Assembly (NCBI GenBank): GCA_041402045.1
Contig: JAWKSZ010000048.1
Span: forward strand, 1-62,126
DNA from: JAGQRJ01 sp041402045
GTDB lineage: Bacteria; Planctomycetota; J058
Reading direction: 5' to 3'
DNA length: 62,126 nucleotides
Within the stretch, counting starts at the first letter, position 1, and each line of letters starts with the position of its first letter. Shown here in pieces: positions 29,613-38,705 of the stretch. The notes under the pieces were generated by a model, which saw only the letters and a list, made by a program, of their open reading frames with translations, was not told where the DNA came from and searched no databases. Made by a program: the position numbers and the translations under genes.

Positions 29613-31298
29613 CTACTTCCCGGTGAACTCCACGCTCTCGAGGATCGTGTGCACCGTGTCCTTGAGCTTCTGGTCGCGCACGCTGAGCACGGTCCCGGTG
29701 ATCACGATCTGGTCGTGCTCCCGGGGGAAGATCCAGCACTCGAACTCGAGCTTGTCGAAGTCGACGGTGCCCTTGAAGCGGCACTTGAGCAGGGGCCGCC
29801 CCTGGACCTCGTCCTTCTTGAAGTCGACCACCTCCATGTCGGGCAGCGCGTTGAGCTGGTCGCGGTTGAACTTCAGGTGGTCGTCGAGGTCGAGCCCGAT
29901 CGGGTTGGGCTGGACCTGCACGTTCACGTTGTCCCGGAAGCGGACCTGGGGTCCGTGGGGGGCGAGGGCCAGGAACGTGGCCCCGCGGTCGCGGGTGGTC
30001 CAGCTCACCGGCAGGCGCAGGGCCACGCCGGCCTGGGGAATCTCCCAGCGCGTGCCTTCGCGGCTGGACTCGGCCTTGGCCCGGCGCTCCGCCAGCGCGC
30101 GCTCGGCCTCGCGGGTCGAGGCGGCGTCCTCCGCCGACGCCGCGACCTCCGGGGGCGGGGCGAGTCGACCGCGGACCTCCTCGGCCAGGCCCAGCCCGTT
30201 GCTCCACACCACGTCCACCCAGCGCCCGCTCTGGCGCACCCGGGACTGGGCCGGGATCGCCGCGGCGAACTCCCGCGCGTCCTGCTCCGAGTCCCACACC
30301 GAGCGCCACACCACCAGCCGCTGCCGGTTCGCGTCGCGGAACACCTGCAGCCGGTCGCCGTCCCAGCCACAGGTCGCCCGCCCCGCGTCGTCGACGCCGA
30401 GCTGGCGCAGGTAGAAGTAGGCCTGGAGCTCGCCGACCACGTCCTCGTAGAGCAGCTCGAAGCCCTCGAGGGTCTGGCCCGGGACCTCCGTCGGCAGGTC
30501 GCGCCCCAGCTTGTTCAGGTGCAGGAGCTGCTCGCTCGAGCTGGGCGGGTCGAGGACCTGGGCCTCCACCGCCTTCCAGCCGCCGGTGCGGTGCGCCCGC
30601 AGCAGCGCTCGCCGCCCCACGTCGTAGAGCGCGCTGCCCACCCCGGTCAGCTCCTCCTCCAGCGCCGCGCCCCGGGCCAGGTGCTCCTCGGTCAGCGCGT
30701 CGAGGGCCTTCCCCTTGCGACCGAGGAGCACGCTGAGCGCGATCAACTCGGCCTCGCCCTCCATGAGGCAGCGCGCGGCCTGCACCCGGTCGGTCCAGCG
30801 CGGCGGCGCCTGCACCAGCGCCGGGATCCCGCCCCGGCGCTGGGCCTGGTAGGCGTGGGCCAGCTCGTGAGCGATCACCGCCTCGCGGTTGCCCATGGTC
30901 TCGGTGGCCTTGCTCAGCGCGTTCTGGGGGAACACCAAGGCGTGGGTGTCCCACTGGTAGTAGGCGGGGATCGAGCGCAGCACGCCCTGCACCGCCGCCC
31001 GCCGCACCTCGGCGTCGGAGAGCCGGACCTCGGCCTGGACCAGCGCGCTCAGGAGCCCCGCCGCCCCGGTGAAGTGCCCGGCGCGGAAGAACAGGTCCTG
31101 CTGGCGGTCGACGTCCTCCTCGCAGGCGAGGGGCGGCTTGACCTCGACCTTCAGCGCCTCGGCGTCGACGCGGAAGCCCTGGTCCGCGAGCTCCTTCAGG
31201 AGCTGACGCACCAGGAGCTCGTGCTCGTTGGCGACGGGCTGAGCCCGGGCTGCCCCGCCGCACAGGACGAAGCACGTGACCACGGCGAGCGCGCGCAT
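29613..31298 (-). CDS. Secreted gluzincin-like metallopeptidase homologue
   Basis: 561 residues from the ATG at 31298 with GGAGG upstream. A Sec signal peptide (RALAVVTCFVLCGGAARAQ) precedes a helical domain with AVIAHELAHAYQAQ, an HExxH-type site (HELAH), and a downstream LMEGEAELIA Glu, as in gluzincins. The last third is a beta-rich domain (residues about 420-560; LPVSWTTRDRGATFLALAPH, FRDNVNVQVQP, CRFKGTVDFDKLEFECWIFP) resembling PsbP/DcrB-like lipoprotein domains. The substrate is unknown. It is probably periplasmic. It is divergent from uvrB, with near-identical -10 boxes for the two genes. Confidence 0.75.
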   Translation of the reverse strand: MRALAVVTCFVLCGGAARAQPVANEHELLVRQLLKELADQGFRVDAEALKVEVKPPLACEEDVDRQQDLFFRAGHFTGAAGLLSALVQAEVRLSDAEVRRAAVQGVLRSIPAYYQWDTHALVFPQNALSKATETMGNREAVIAHELAHAYQAQRRGGIPALVQAPPRWTDRVQAARCLMEGEAELIALSVLLGRKGKALDALTEEHLARGAALEEELTGVGSALYDVGRRALLRAHRTGGWKAVEAQVLDPPSSSEQLLHLNKLGRDLPTEVPGQTLEGFELLYEDVVGELQAYFYLRQLGVDDAGRATCGWDGDRLQVFRDANRQRLVVWRSVWDSEQDAREFAAAIPAQSRVRQSGRWVDVVWSNGLGLAEEVRGRLAPPPEVAASAEDAASTREAERALAERRAKAESSREGTRWEIPQAGVALRLPVSWTTRDRGATFLALAPHGPQVRFRDNVNVQVQPNPIGLDLDDHLKFNRDQLNALPDMEVVDFKKDEVQGRPLLKCRFKGTVDFDKLEFECWIFPREHDQIVITGTVLSVRDQKLKDTVHTILESVEFTGK

Positions 31299-31317
31299 GG
31301 GCCCTCCTCCGGCCCGC

Positions 31318-31363
31318 AGTATAGGGGCTCCCGGCTTCCCAGGCCTCGGGGCTGACCTATACT
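31318..31363. promoter_or_regulatory. Back-to-back -10 boxes of the metallopeptidase gene and uvrB
   Basis: TATACT lies at 31323-31318 (minus) and 31358-31363 (plus), each inside CCTATACT, about 20 and 28 bp before the respective ATGs. The -35 elements are weak. Both are plausible housekeeping sigma promoters. Confidence 0.5.
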
Positions 31364-31391
31364 CGGCGGCGCCCCCGAGGAGGGGCCCGCC

Positions 31392-33503
31392 ATGGCCAAG
31401 CGCACCGCCAACTCGCTCCCGCCCGACGTCGAGCCGGTGGGGAACCTCGCCGATATCGAGCAGCGCCCGTTCGAGTTCCAGAGCCCGTTCGCCCCCACCG
31501 GCGACCAGCCCCGCGCGATCGAGGGCCTGTGCAGCATGCTCCAGGCCGGGCACCCGGCGAGCACGCTCCTGGGCGTCACCGGCTCGGGCAAGACCTACAC
31601 CATGGCCAGCGTGATCGCGCGCCTGAACCGCCCGACCCTGATCCTGGCCCACAACAAGACCCTGGCCACCCAGCTGTTCCAGGAGCTGCGCGAGTTCTTC
31701 CCGCACAACGCGGTGGAGTACTTCGTGAGCTACTACGACTACTACCAGCCCGAGGCCTACATTCCCTCGAGCGACGTGTTCATCGAGAAGGACGCCACGA
31801 TCAACGAGCGCCTGGACAAGCTGCGCCACCGCGCGACCCGCAGCCTGCTCACCCGCTCCGACGTGATCATCGTCAGCTCCGTGAGCTGCATTTACGGCCT
31901 GGGCTCCCCCGAGAGCTACTACGGCATGAAGCTCAGCCTGGAGGTCGGCGAGGAGCGCGAGCGCAACGAGATCCTGCGCGCGCTGACCGGGATCCAATAC
32001 AAGCGCAACGAGAGCGACTTCTTCCGCGGCACGTTCCGCGTGCGCGGCGACGTGATCGACGTGGTCCCCGCCCACGAGGACGCCCGCGCGCTGCGGATCG
32101 AGCTGTTCGGCGACGAGGTCGAGCGCCTGACCGAGATCGACCCGCTGACCGGCGAGGTCCTGGGCGAGCTGGCCAAGGTCGAGGTCTACCCCAAGAGCCA
32201 CTACGTGACCCCGGAGAACATGCTCAAGCAGAGCCTGGTCACGATCGAGGCCGAGCTCGAGGAGCGCCTGCCGCGGCTGCGCGAGCAGGGCAAGCTGCTC
32301 GAGGCCCAGCGCCTGGAGCAGCGCACGCGCTACGACCTCGAGCTCCTGCGCGAGGTCGGCCACTGCAACGGGATCGAGAACTACTCGCGGCACCTCACCG
32401 GGCGCGCCCCTGGCGAGCCGCCGCCCACCCTGCTCGACTACCTCCCGGACAACGCGCTGCTCGTGATCGACGAGAGCCACCAGTCGATCCCCCAGGTCGT
32501 GGGCATGTACCGCGGCGACCGCTCGCGGAAGGAGACCCTCGTCGACTTCGGCTTCCGCCTGCCCAGCGCGCTGGACAACCGCCCGCTGCGCTTCGACGAG
32601 TTCGAGGCCCTGGGGCTGCAGCGCCTGTTCGTGAGCGCGACCCCGGGCAAGTACGAGCTCGAGCAGTCCGGCGACCGGATCGTGGAGCAGATCGTGCGCC
32701 CCACCGGGCTGATCGACCCCGAGATCGAGATCCGCCCCACCCGGGGCCAGGTCCACGACCTCAAGGCCGAGATCGAGGCCGCCGCCGCCAAGGGCGGGCG
32801 GGTGCTGGTCACCGCGCTCACCAAGCGCATGGCCGAGGACCTCACCGACTTCCTGCTCGAGGAGGGCCTGCGCGCGAAGTACATGCACTCGGACATCGAC
32901 ACGATCGAGCGCTCCGAGATCATCGCCGCCCTGCGCGCGGGCGAGTTCGACGTGCTGGTGGGGATCAACCTCCTGCGCGAGGGCCTGGACCTGCCCGAGG
33001 TCGTGCTCGTGGGCGTGCTCGACGCCGACAAGGAGGGCTTCCTCCGCAACCGCACCTCCCTGATCCAGACCTGCGGCCGCGCGGCGCGCAACGTGGACGG
33101 CCGGGTGATCTTCTACGCCGACACGATCACCGACTCGATCAAGGCCTGCCTCGACGAGACCGCGCGCCGGCGCGAGATCCAGGAGGCCTACAACCAGGAG
33201 CACGGGATCACCCCGCGCTCCGTGCAGAAGAAGACCCGCGGCGGGCTCTCGAGCCTGTTCGCCGACGACTTCGTGGACACGGTCAGCGCGGGTCAGCGCG
33301 TGGCCGCCGCGGCCAACGCCGACAAGACGATCGCGGGCCTGCGCAAGGAGATGCTCGCCGCCGCCGACGCCATGGACTTCGAGCGCGCGGCGCAGCTCCG
33401 CGACGAGATCTTCGAGCTCGAGAACACCGCCCTCGGCCTCGGCGGCGCCGAGCACGCCGCCGCCCCCAAGCCGCGGCGCAAGAAGACCCGCCGCCGGCGC
33501 TAG
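31392..33503 (+). CDS. uvrB: Excinuclease ABC subunit B
   Basis: 703 residues, full length (E. coli 673). UvrB is the helicase-like damage-verifying subunit of nucleotide excision repair; it is loaded by UvrA and recruits UvrC. The sequence shows FQSPFAPTGDQPRAI, Walker A GVTGSGKT at about 61-68, the damage-inserting hairpin YYDYYQPEAYIP, helicase motifs (DESH, SATPGKYE, YMHSDIDTIERSEII, LLREGLDLPEV) and a C-terminal UVR motif (AADAMDFERAAQLRDEIFEL). The ATG has a GAGGAGGGG site. A basic tail (KPRRKKTRRRR) extends the C-terminus. Confidence 0.98.
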   Translation: MAKRTANSLPPDVEPVGNLADIEQRPFEFQSPFAPTGDQPRAIEGLCSMLQAGHPASTLLGVTGSGKTYTMASVIARLNRPTLILAHNKTLATQLFQELREFFPHNAVEYFVSYYDYYQPEAYIPSSDVFIEKDATINERLDKLRHRATRSLLTRSDVIIVSSVSCIYGLGSPESYYGMKLSLEVGEERERNEILRALTGIQYKRNESDFFRGTFRVRGDVIDVVPAHEDARALRIELFGDEVERLTEIDPLTGEVLGELAKVEVYPKSHYVTPENMLKQSLVTIEAELEERLPRLREQGKLLEAQRLEQRTRYDLELLREVGHCNGIENYSRHLTGRAPGEPPPTLLDYLPDNALLVIDESHQSIPQVVGMYRGDRSRKETLVDFGFRLPSALDNRPLRFDEFEALGLQRLFVSATPGKYELEQSGDRIVEQIVRPTGLIDPEIEIRPTRGQVHDLKAEIEAAAAKGGRVLVTALTKRMAEDLTDFLLEEGLRAKYMHSDIDTIERSEIIAALRAGEFDVLVGINLLREGLDLPEVVLVGVLDADKEGFLRNRTSLIQTCGRAARNVDGRVIFYADTITDSIKACLDETARRREIQEAYNQEHGITPRSVQKKTRGGLSSLFADDFVDTVSAGQRVAAAANADKTIAGLRKEMLAAADAMDFERAAQLRDEIFELENTALGLGGAEHAAAPKPRRKKTRRRR

Positions 33504-33583
33504 GACACCGCCACGCCATCGAGGCGGAAGGCCGCCTCGAGCGTCGAGCCGCGGTAGGTCGCGGACGCGTGGGTGATCTCCTC

Positions 33584-34051
33584 CTAGCTCTCCGCGGTGG
33601 TGTCCTCGAGGGCGGGCGGCGACTCGGGCAGCGGGCGCGCGTCGCTCGCGGAGTCCTCGACCAACACGTCGACCTCCTCCAGCGACGGGTCGACGGGGAG
33701 GGTGTGCTGCATGCGCAGCTGCGCCTCGAGGATCCCGATCTTCTGGCCCAGGTTCTTGACCTGCTCGGTCATGCGCGAGAGCCGCACCGAGAACTGCAGG
33801 CAGAGCAGGGTCACCGCGACGAAGCCCAGGAAGAAGATCGCCGCCGGCGGGTTCTCGGACCCGAGCACCCGGCTGGAGAAGGCCACCAGGAAGCGGAAGG
33901 GGGTGAGCGCCACCGCGCCGATCGCGACCCCGGCCAGGAGCCACAGCCAGGAGTATTCCTCGCGCAGCTTGCGCTTGCGCACGAGCTCGAAGATCACCAC
34001 CAGGACCAACACCGCGGCGCCGATCGTGACCAGCTTTTGCTGCAACGGCAT
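33584..34051 (-). CDS. DUF2304 family membrane protein
   Basis: 155 residues. Two or three membrane helices (KLVTIGAAVLVLVVIFELV, LWLLAGVAIGAVALTPF, AAIFFLGFVAVTLLCLQFSV) are followed by a coiled coil (RMTEQVKNLGQKIGILEAQL) and an acidic tail. DUF2304 proteins are commonly encoded next to GT2 glycosyltransferases, as here: it starts 6 bp after the stop of the glycosyltransferase. It is probably a membrane partner of that enzyme. Confidence 0.85.
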   Translation of the reverse strand: MPLQQKLVTIGAAVLVLVVIFELVRKRKLREEYSWLWLLAGVAIGAVALTPFRFLVAFSSRVLGSENPPAAIFFLGFVAVTLLCLQFSVRLSRMTEQVKNLGQKIGILEAQLRMQHTLPVDPSLEEVDVLVEDSASDARPLPESPPALEDTTAES

Positions 34052-34057
34052 GGCGGG

Positions 34058-34816
34058 CTACCTGGCGGACGGGGGCGGCGGCGGCGGCTCGCGCAGCAGC
34101 GTGACGAAGATCGAGAGGAACATCTTGAACACGTAGAACAGCGGCCGGATCACCCCGCCGTGCATGGACTGCCCGATCGGGTTCTTCTGCATTTCGACCG
34201 GTTGCTCTTCGGCGCGGAACCCCGCGCGGTGCAGCAGGATCAGCACGTCGGCGTCGGGGTAATCCGCCGGGAACAGGTCGAGCTGGAAGTACTCGAACAC
34301 CCGGCGCCCGAGGGCCTGGTAGCCGCTGGTGGGGTCGGTCACCCGGCGCCGGGTGACGACCGAGGCTATGTAGCCGAAGAGCACCATGCCCACCCGGCGC
34401 GCGAAGGGCGGAATGTAGCCCCCGCCCACCAGGAACCGGGAGCCGACGCACACGTCGACCTCCCCCGAGAGCACGCGGTCGGCGAGGGGGTAGATGTACT
34501 TGGGGTCGTGCTGTCCGTCGGCGTCGAGCTGCACCAGCACGTCGTAGTGCCGGGGCGAGGACGCGGCGAACTTGTAGCCCGTCTGCAGCGCGGCGCCGTA
34601 GCCCATGTTGAAGGGGTGGCGCACGACCATGGCGCCCGCCGCCAGGGCCTCGGCCGCGGTGTGGTCGCGCGAGCCGTCGTCCACCACGAGGATGTCGAAC
34701 TCGGGCGCGGCCTTGCGCAGGGACTTGATCACCCCCGTGATCTGCCCCGACTCGTTGTAGGCAGGCATGATCGCGAGGCCGTTGCGCTTGGTGGGCGTGG
34801 GGGCCGGGTCCGACAT
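34058..34816 (-). CDS. GT2 glycosyltransferase, polyprenol-phosphate type
   Basis: 252 residues from the ATG at 34816; an in-frame ATG at 34828 is equally possible. GT-A fold motifs: AIMPAYNESGQI, VVDDGSRDHTA, GYGAALQTGYK, the DxD-like QLDADGQHD, and SRFLVGGGYIPPFARRVG. This is the dolichol/polyprenol-phosphate mannosyl- or glucosyltransferase group, which charges a lipid carrier on the inner membrane face. It lacks C-terminal membrane helices; the DUF2304 gene immediately downstream supplies them. The C-terminal half has HRAGFRAEEQPVEM, a usual family feature. Confidence 0.92.
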   Translation of the reverse strand: MSDPAPTPTKRNGLAIMPAYNESGQITGVIKSLRKAAPEFDILVVDDGSRDHTAAEALAAGAMVVRHPFNMGYGAALQTGYKFAASSPRHYDVLVQLDADGQHDPKYIYPLADRVLSGEVDVCVGSRFLVGGGYIPPFARRVGMVLFGYIASVVTRRRVTDPTSGYQALGRRVFEYFQLDLFPADYPDADVLILLHRAGFRAEEQPVEMQKNPIGQSMHGGVIRPLFYVFKMFLSIFVTLLREPPPPPPSAR

Positions 34817-35030
34817 GGGCGGGATCATACCCGCGCCCCCCGCCTCCCGCGTCGACCGAGTGGGCCATTTCGCCCGGGAAACCGTCGCCGAAGCGCCACA
34901 CAGCAGGCGCGTCATGCTCTCGCTAACCCCAGCCGTTGAGGTGCGGAGGCCGCCCGCAAGGGATTGGCAATCGACTTGCTCTTTCGTTGGGTGAGACCTA
35001 CGGGTCGAAACTACCCCAACCCCCCAGAAG

Positions 35031-35061
35031 ACCCCGGATCGACGCGTCGTCGTTCCGGGGT
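35031..35061. terminator. Hairpin in the gap before tetR
   Basis: ACCCCGGA (35031-35038) pairs with TCCGGGGT (35054-35061) and T-rich GTTCGTTGT follows on the plus strand. No gene ends just upstream on the plus strand, so it might be a leader or attenuator-like structure. The rest of 34829-35175 holds nothing else I recognise. Confidence 0.3.
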
Positions 35062-35175
35062 GTTCGTTGTACGGCCCGCTCGGCCGCGCCCCCCCCGCGT
35101 GGGGCCGCCCCTCGCCGCCGGTCCCGACCCCCCGCCTGCGACCCGCCCTTCTTGCGCTAGTGCTTGCGCCGCGCG

Positions 35176-35218
35176 GTGAGTGAGTCGACACTTACCGAGT
35201 GAGCAAGGGCTCACTCAC
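35176..35218. promoter_or_regulatory. TetR-type operator with three GTGAGTGAG half-sites
   Basis: GTGAGTGAG (35176-35184) and CTCACTCAC (35210-35218) form a perfect inverted repeat. Inside, GAGTGAGC (35197-35204) and GCTCACTC (35209-35216) form a tighter palindrome with a 4 bp spacer. It ends 21 bp before the tetR ATG, so binding would repress tetR and the efflux genes behind it. Confidence 0.75.
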
Positions 35219-35239
35219 CCCCACCAGAGAAGCTATCCC

Positions 35240-35842
35240 ATGGTGAGAGAAAACCTTACAGCTTCCGAGCGGAAGGCGCAGATCTTGACCGAGGCGACCC
35301 GCCTGTTCGCCCAGCGCGGCTTCGAGGGCACCACGAGCGCCGCCCTCGCCAAGCGCTGCGGGGTCAGCGAGGCCCTGCTCTACAAGCTGTTCTGCAACAA
35401 GAAGCAGCTCTACGGAGCCATGATCGAGTTCAAGCTCACCCACTGGGAGCCGCTCAAGGTCGACCCCGAGACCGACGCGCCCCTGGTCGAGGTCCTCGGC
35501 GACCTGGCCCGCACGACCTTCGAGCGCGTCGAGGCCGACCCCGACTTCGCGCGGCTCATGCGCTACGCCGAGCTGCAGGAGACCGAGTTCAAGCGCACCT
35601 TCCACGAGGCCCGCGGCAAGCACCTGATCGCCGAGCTCGAGGCCTTCTTCGTGCGGCGGATCGCGACCGGCGAGCTGCGCCGCGACCTCGACACCCAGCT
35701 CTGCGCCTCGAGCTTCCTCTGCCTGTGCTGGAACTACGCCTGCGGCGCGAAGGTCTTCCAGAACGACTTCTTCCCCCAGCACCCCGACGAGGACGTCGTG
35801 AGCTTCCTCGTGACCCTGTTCGCCCGCGGGCTGGCCGCATGA
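35240..35842 (+). CDS. TetR family repressor of the efflux operon
   Basis: 200 residues from the ATG at 35240; the GTG at 35180 is in frame but lies inside the operator. The N-terminal TetR helix-turn-helix is clear (RKAQILTEATRLFAQRGFEG, TTSAALAKRCGVSEALLYKL, FCNKKQLYGAMI). The rest is the helical ligand-binding domain. It is the first gene of a four-gene unit with the outer-membrane, fusion and RND genes, overlapping the next gene by ATGA. It likely autorepresses through the operator at 35176-35218 until it binds an inducer. Confidence 0.93.
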   Translation: MVRENLTASERKAQILTEATRLFAQRGFEGTTSAALAKRCGVSEALLYKLFCNKKQLYGAMIEFKLTHWEPLKVDPETDAPLVEVLGDLARTTFERVEADPDFARLMRYAELQETEFKRTFHEARGKHLIAELEAFFVRRIATGELRRDLDTQLCASSFLCLCWNYACGAKVFQNDFFPQHPDEDVVSFLVTLFARGLAA

Positions 35843-37254
35843 GCCGGCTCCTGCGCTTCACCCCCTGCCTGCTGGCCCTGCTCGTGGGCTGCGGCTCCGA
35901 GGAGGCCCAAGAGGCCTTTCACCGGGAGCTCGCCCGCGACCTGGGCGGCGCGGAACGCGACGACGACGAGGCCCTCGAGGCCGGACGGCGCGTGACCGAC
36001 GTGGCGCCCACGGACTCGAGCGCGGGGCTGACCCTCAGCGACTGCTTCCAGCGCGCGCTGCAGAACGCCGACACCCTGCGCGCGCAGAGCGAGACCCTGC
36101 TCCAGAGCGACGCGCAGAGCATGGAGGCGATCGCCGCGGTCCTGCCCAAGGTCGTGTTCTACGGCACCCACAACCGCGACTCCGACAAGATCTCCTTCGG
36201 CGGCGGCAGCGCGTTCCAGCCCCGCGAGCGCACGAGCTACGGCGTGCGGATCGAGCAGACGATCCTCGACGGGAAGCTCGTCCCGCGCCTCGACCTGATC
36301 GAGGAGACGCAGCAGATCCAGGCGCTCCAGCTGCGCGACGCCCGGGACCAGCTCCTGTTCGCGGTCGCGACCCAGTTCTACGAGGTCCTCGGCTACGAGG
36401 CCGACCTGCGCGCGATCGAGGCCACCCGCGCCAGCGCGACCGAGACCCTGCGCGTGCTCCAGGCGCGCAACGAGCTGGGGGTCGCCCGCGAGGACGAGGT
36501 GCTCCTGGCCCAAGCCAGCGCGGCGGAGGCCGAGGCCCGCGAGATCCAGACCGAGGCCGACCTGGCTCAGGCGCGCGCCCGGCTGGAGTCCTTGATCCAG
36601 GTCCGCCCGCTGCCGGCCTTGCGCGACACCTTCCGCGTGGCCTCGGGCCCCCAGGAGATCCCGCGCCTGGTCGACCTGGCCCTCGCCCAGCGCTACGACC
36701 TCGAGGCCGCGCGCCACGCGATCGCCGCCGCGGAGGCGAGCACCGACGAGGCCTGGTCCGCCTACCTGCCCCAGGTCGACCTGACCTTCGACACGATCCT
36801 CGAGTCGGAGGAGGGCTTCCGCAGCCAGTTGGACTGGACCCTGGGGATCACCCTCGACTGGACGCTGTTCGACGGCTTCGGGCGCGAGGCGCGCCTGGCG
36901 CGGGCGCGCTCGGTCGTGCGCCAGCGCGAGTGGGAGCTGCGAGCCCTGGAGAAGCAGGCGCGGCTGGAGGTCACCGAGGCCGCGCTCGCCTTCCGCTCGC
37001 TCGACCGCGCGCTGTTCGCCTTCCGCGCGCGCTCCGAGGCCGCGGCCTCCGCCTACGACGCCACCGAGGTCCGCCTGCGCGCGGGCTCGGCCACGCACCT
37101 CGAGGTGCTGGTCTCCCGCAACACCCGCGAAGAGGCCGCCCGCAACCTGACCCGCACCACCCTCGGCCGCAAGCTGGCCGCCTTGAGGATTCGCCGGGCC
37201 GCAGGCGACCTCAAGCGCGCCGCCCCCGTCGCCGACCTCGCCCCGCCCCAATGA
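35839..37254 (+). CDS. Outer-membrane efflux lipoprotein, TolC family
   Basis: 471 residues from an ATG overlapping the tetR stop. The signal peptide ends in a lipobox (LLVGC), so it is lipid-anchored, as in OprM-type channels. Two long helical OEP repeats show the usual pattern (LTLSDCFQRALQNADTLR; VFYGTHNRDSDKISFGG strand; LDLIEETQQIQALQLRDARD; then IAAAEASTDEAWSAYLPQVD and WTLGITLDWTLFDGF). It forms the outer-membrane duct of the tripartite pump with the next two genes, overlapping the fusion-protein gene by ATGA. Confidence 0.93.
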   Translation: MSRLLRFTPCLLALLVGCGSEEAQEAFHRELARDLGGAERDDDEALEAGRRVTDVAPTDSSAGLTLSDCFQRALQNADTLRAQSETLLQSDAQSMEAIAAVLPKVVFYGTHNRDSDKISFGGGSAFQPRERTSYGVRIEQTILDGKLVPRLDLIEETQQIQALQLRDARDQLLFAVATQFYEVLGYEADLRAIEATRASATETLRVLQARNELGVAREDEVLLAQASAAEAEAREIQTEADLAQARARLESLIQVRPLPALRDTFRVASGPQEIPRLVDLALAQRYDLEAARHAIAAAEASTDEAWSAYLPQVDLTFDTILESEEGFRSQLDWTLGITLDWTLFDGFGREARLARARSVVRQREWELRALEKQARLEVTEAALAFRSLDRALFAFRARSEAAASAYDATEVRLRAGSATHLEVLVSRNTREEAARNLTRTTLGRKLAALRIRRAAGDLKRAAPVADLAPPQ

Positions 37255-38705
37255 CCCAGGACCGCCCCATGCCCGAGCCTGACGAGACCCCCGACCACCC
37301 CGAGCCCGAGGAGGCCGCTCCCCCCGCAGAGCCGACTCCCGCGTCGCGGCAGCCCGACGCCGCCCACGCGCGCCCCCAGGTCGCCCCCCCGCCTAGCGCG
37401 ATCACGCGCTTCGTCGCGGTGGGCCTGATCGTGGCCGCCGCCGTCGGCGTGGGGATCTGGGCCAGCTCGAGCGGCGGCGCGCCTCGGGCCGACGCCACCC
37501 AGCAGGGCCCGGGTCACGCGACGCCGGTGGACGTGGTCGTGATCCGGCACGAGGACGTGCCCTACGAGCCGCGCTTCCTCGGGCGCACCGACTCCTCGCA
37601 CTCGGTCGAGGTCCGCAGCCGCGTCTCGGGCTACCTCACCGAGCGCAGCTTCGAGGAAGGCGCCGTGGTGCAGCCGGGCCAGACCCTGTTCCAGATCGAC
37701 GCGCGCCCCTTCGAGAACGAGCTGCGCCAGGCCCAGGCCCAGCTCGCGGCGGCGGAGGCCAACCGCGAGCGCGCGACCCAGCAGCTCCAGCGCTACGAGG
37801 TGCTCAGCTCCAAGCAGGCGGCCACCCAGGGCGAGCTCGAGGAGTGGCAGAAGCAAGAGCGCGTGGCCGCGGCCGAGGTCGAGCTGCAGAAGGTGCGGAT
37901 CGACGCCGCGCAGCTCCAGCTCGACTACGCCACGATCGAGTCCCCGATCCAGGGCGTGATCGGCGAGGCCCTGCTCGACGTGGGCACCCACGTCTCCGGG
38001 CCCACCGCGCTCCTGGCCAAGATCGAGCGCCTCGACCCGCTCTACGTGCGCTACGCCCTGACCGAGTCCGAGCTCCTGCGCCTGCAGCGTCAGCGCGAGG
38101 CCAACGAGCTCGCCATGCCCGGGTTCGAGCAGCTCGAGTTGGAGGTGACCCTCGCCGACGGCCGCACGCACCCCTTCCGCGGCAAGATCGACTTCGTCGA
38201 GCCCGAGCTGCAGCAGGCGGTGGGCACGACCCTCGTGCGCGGCGTGATCCCGAACCCCGAGCGCGACCTGCGCCCGGGGCAGTTCGTGCACGTGACCGTC
38301 AAGGGCATGCGCTTGCTGCGCGTGGTGCGCGTGCCCCAGGCCGCGGTCCTGCACTCGCCGACCGGCGCCAGCGTCTACGTCGTCTCCCCCGAGAACACCG
38401 TGGCCGTGCGCCCGGTGACCCTCGGCGACTGGCAGGGCGAGGGCCAGTGGGTGATCCAGGACGGCCTCGAGCCCGGGGATCAGGTGATCGTGAACCGGCT
38501 CCTGACCCTGCGCCCAGGCGCCCCGGTCACCCCGACCGAGGTCAGCCCGCAAGAGGCCCAAGCGGAGACCGCCGCGCCCTCGGGGGGCGGCAGCTCGAGC
38601 GGGGTGGGCAACGGCGGCTCGGCCTTCGGCGCGGGCGCGCCCAAGGACGACGGCTCGGGCGGCGGCGGCTCCAGCGGCGGCGCGCGCGGGAACGGAGGCC
38701 ACTGA
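37251..38705 (+). CDS. RND efflux periplasmic adaptor (membrane fusion protein)
   Basis: 484 residues. A long cytoplasmic Pro/Glu-rich N-terminus precedes one membrane helix (FVAVGLIVAAAVGVGIWA). Then come the HlyD/AcrA parts: VEVRSRVSGYLTERSFEEGA lipoyl half-motif, a coiled-coil hairpin (RQAQAQLAAAEANRERATQQ and following), ATIESPIQGVIGEALLDVG, a beta-barrel domain, and a membrane-proximal domain (VPQAAVLHSPTGASVYVV). The C-terminus is an unusual 50-residue Gly/Ser-rich tail. Anchoring by a helix rather than a lipid is less common for AcrA-like adaptors. Confidence 0.94.
   Translation: MTQDRPMPEPDETPDHPEPEEAAPPAEPTPASRQPDAAHARPQVAPPPSAITRFVAVGLIVAAAVGVGIWASSSGGAPRADATQQGPGHATPVDVVVIRHEDVPYEPRFLGRTDSSHSVEVRSRVSGYLTERSFEEGAVVQPGQTLFQIDARPFENELRQAQAQLAAAEANRERATQQLQRYEVLSSKQAATQGELEEWQKQERVAAAEVELQKVRIDAAQLQLDYATIESPIQGVIGEALLDVGTHVSGPTALLAKIERLDPLYVRYALTESELLRLQRQREANELAMPGFEQLELEVTLADGRTHPFRGKIDFVEPELQQAVGTTLVRGVIPNPERDLRPGQFVHVTVKGMRLLRVVRVPQAAVLHSPTGASVYVVSPENTVAVRPVTLGDWQGEGQWVIQDGLEPGDQVIVNRLLTLRPGAPVTPTEVSPQEAQAETAAPSGGGSSSGVGNGGSAFGAGAPKDDGSGGGGSSGGARGNGGH

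Noticed and set aside
29613..34901. A 1762-codon minus-strand open frame spanning the metallopeptidase, uvrB and glycosyltransferase genes
   Set aside because: Only the last 561 codons, after a clear signal peptide and ribosome site, are protein-like. The rest is antisense to uvrB.
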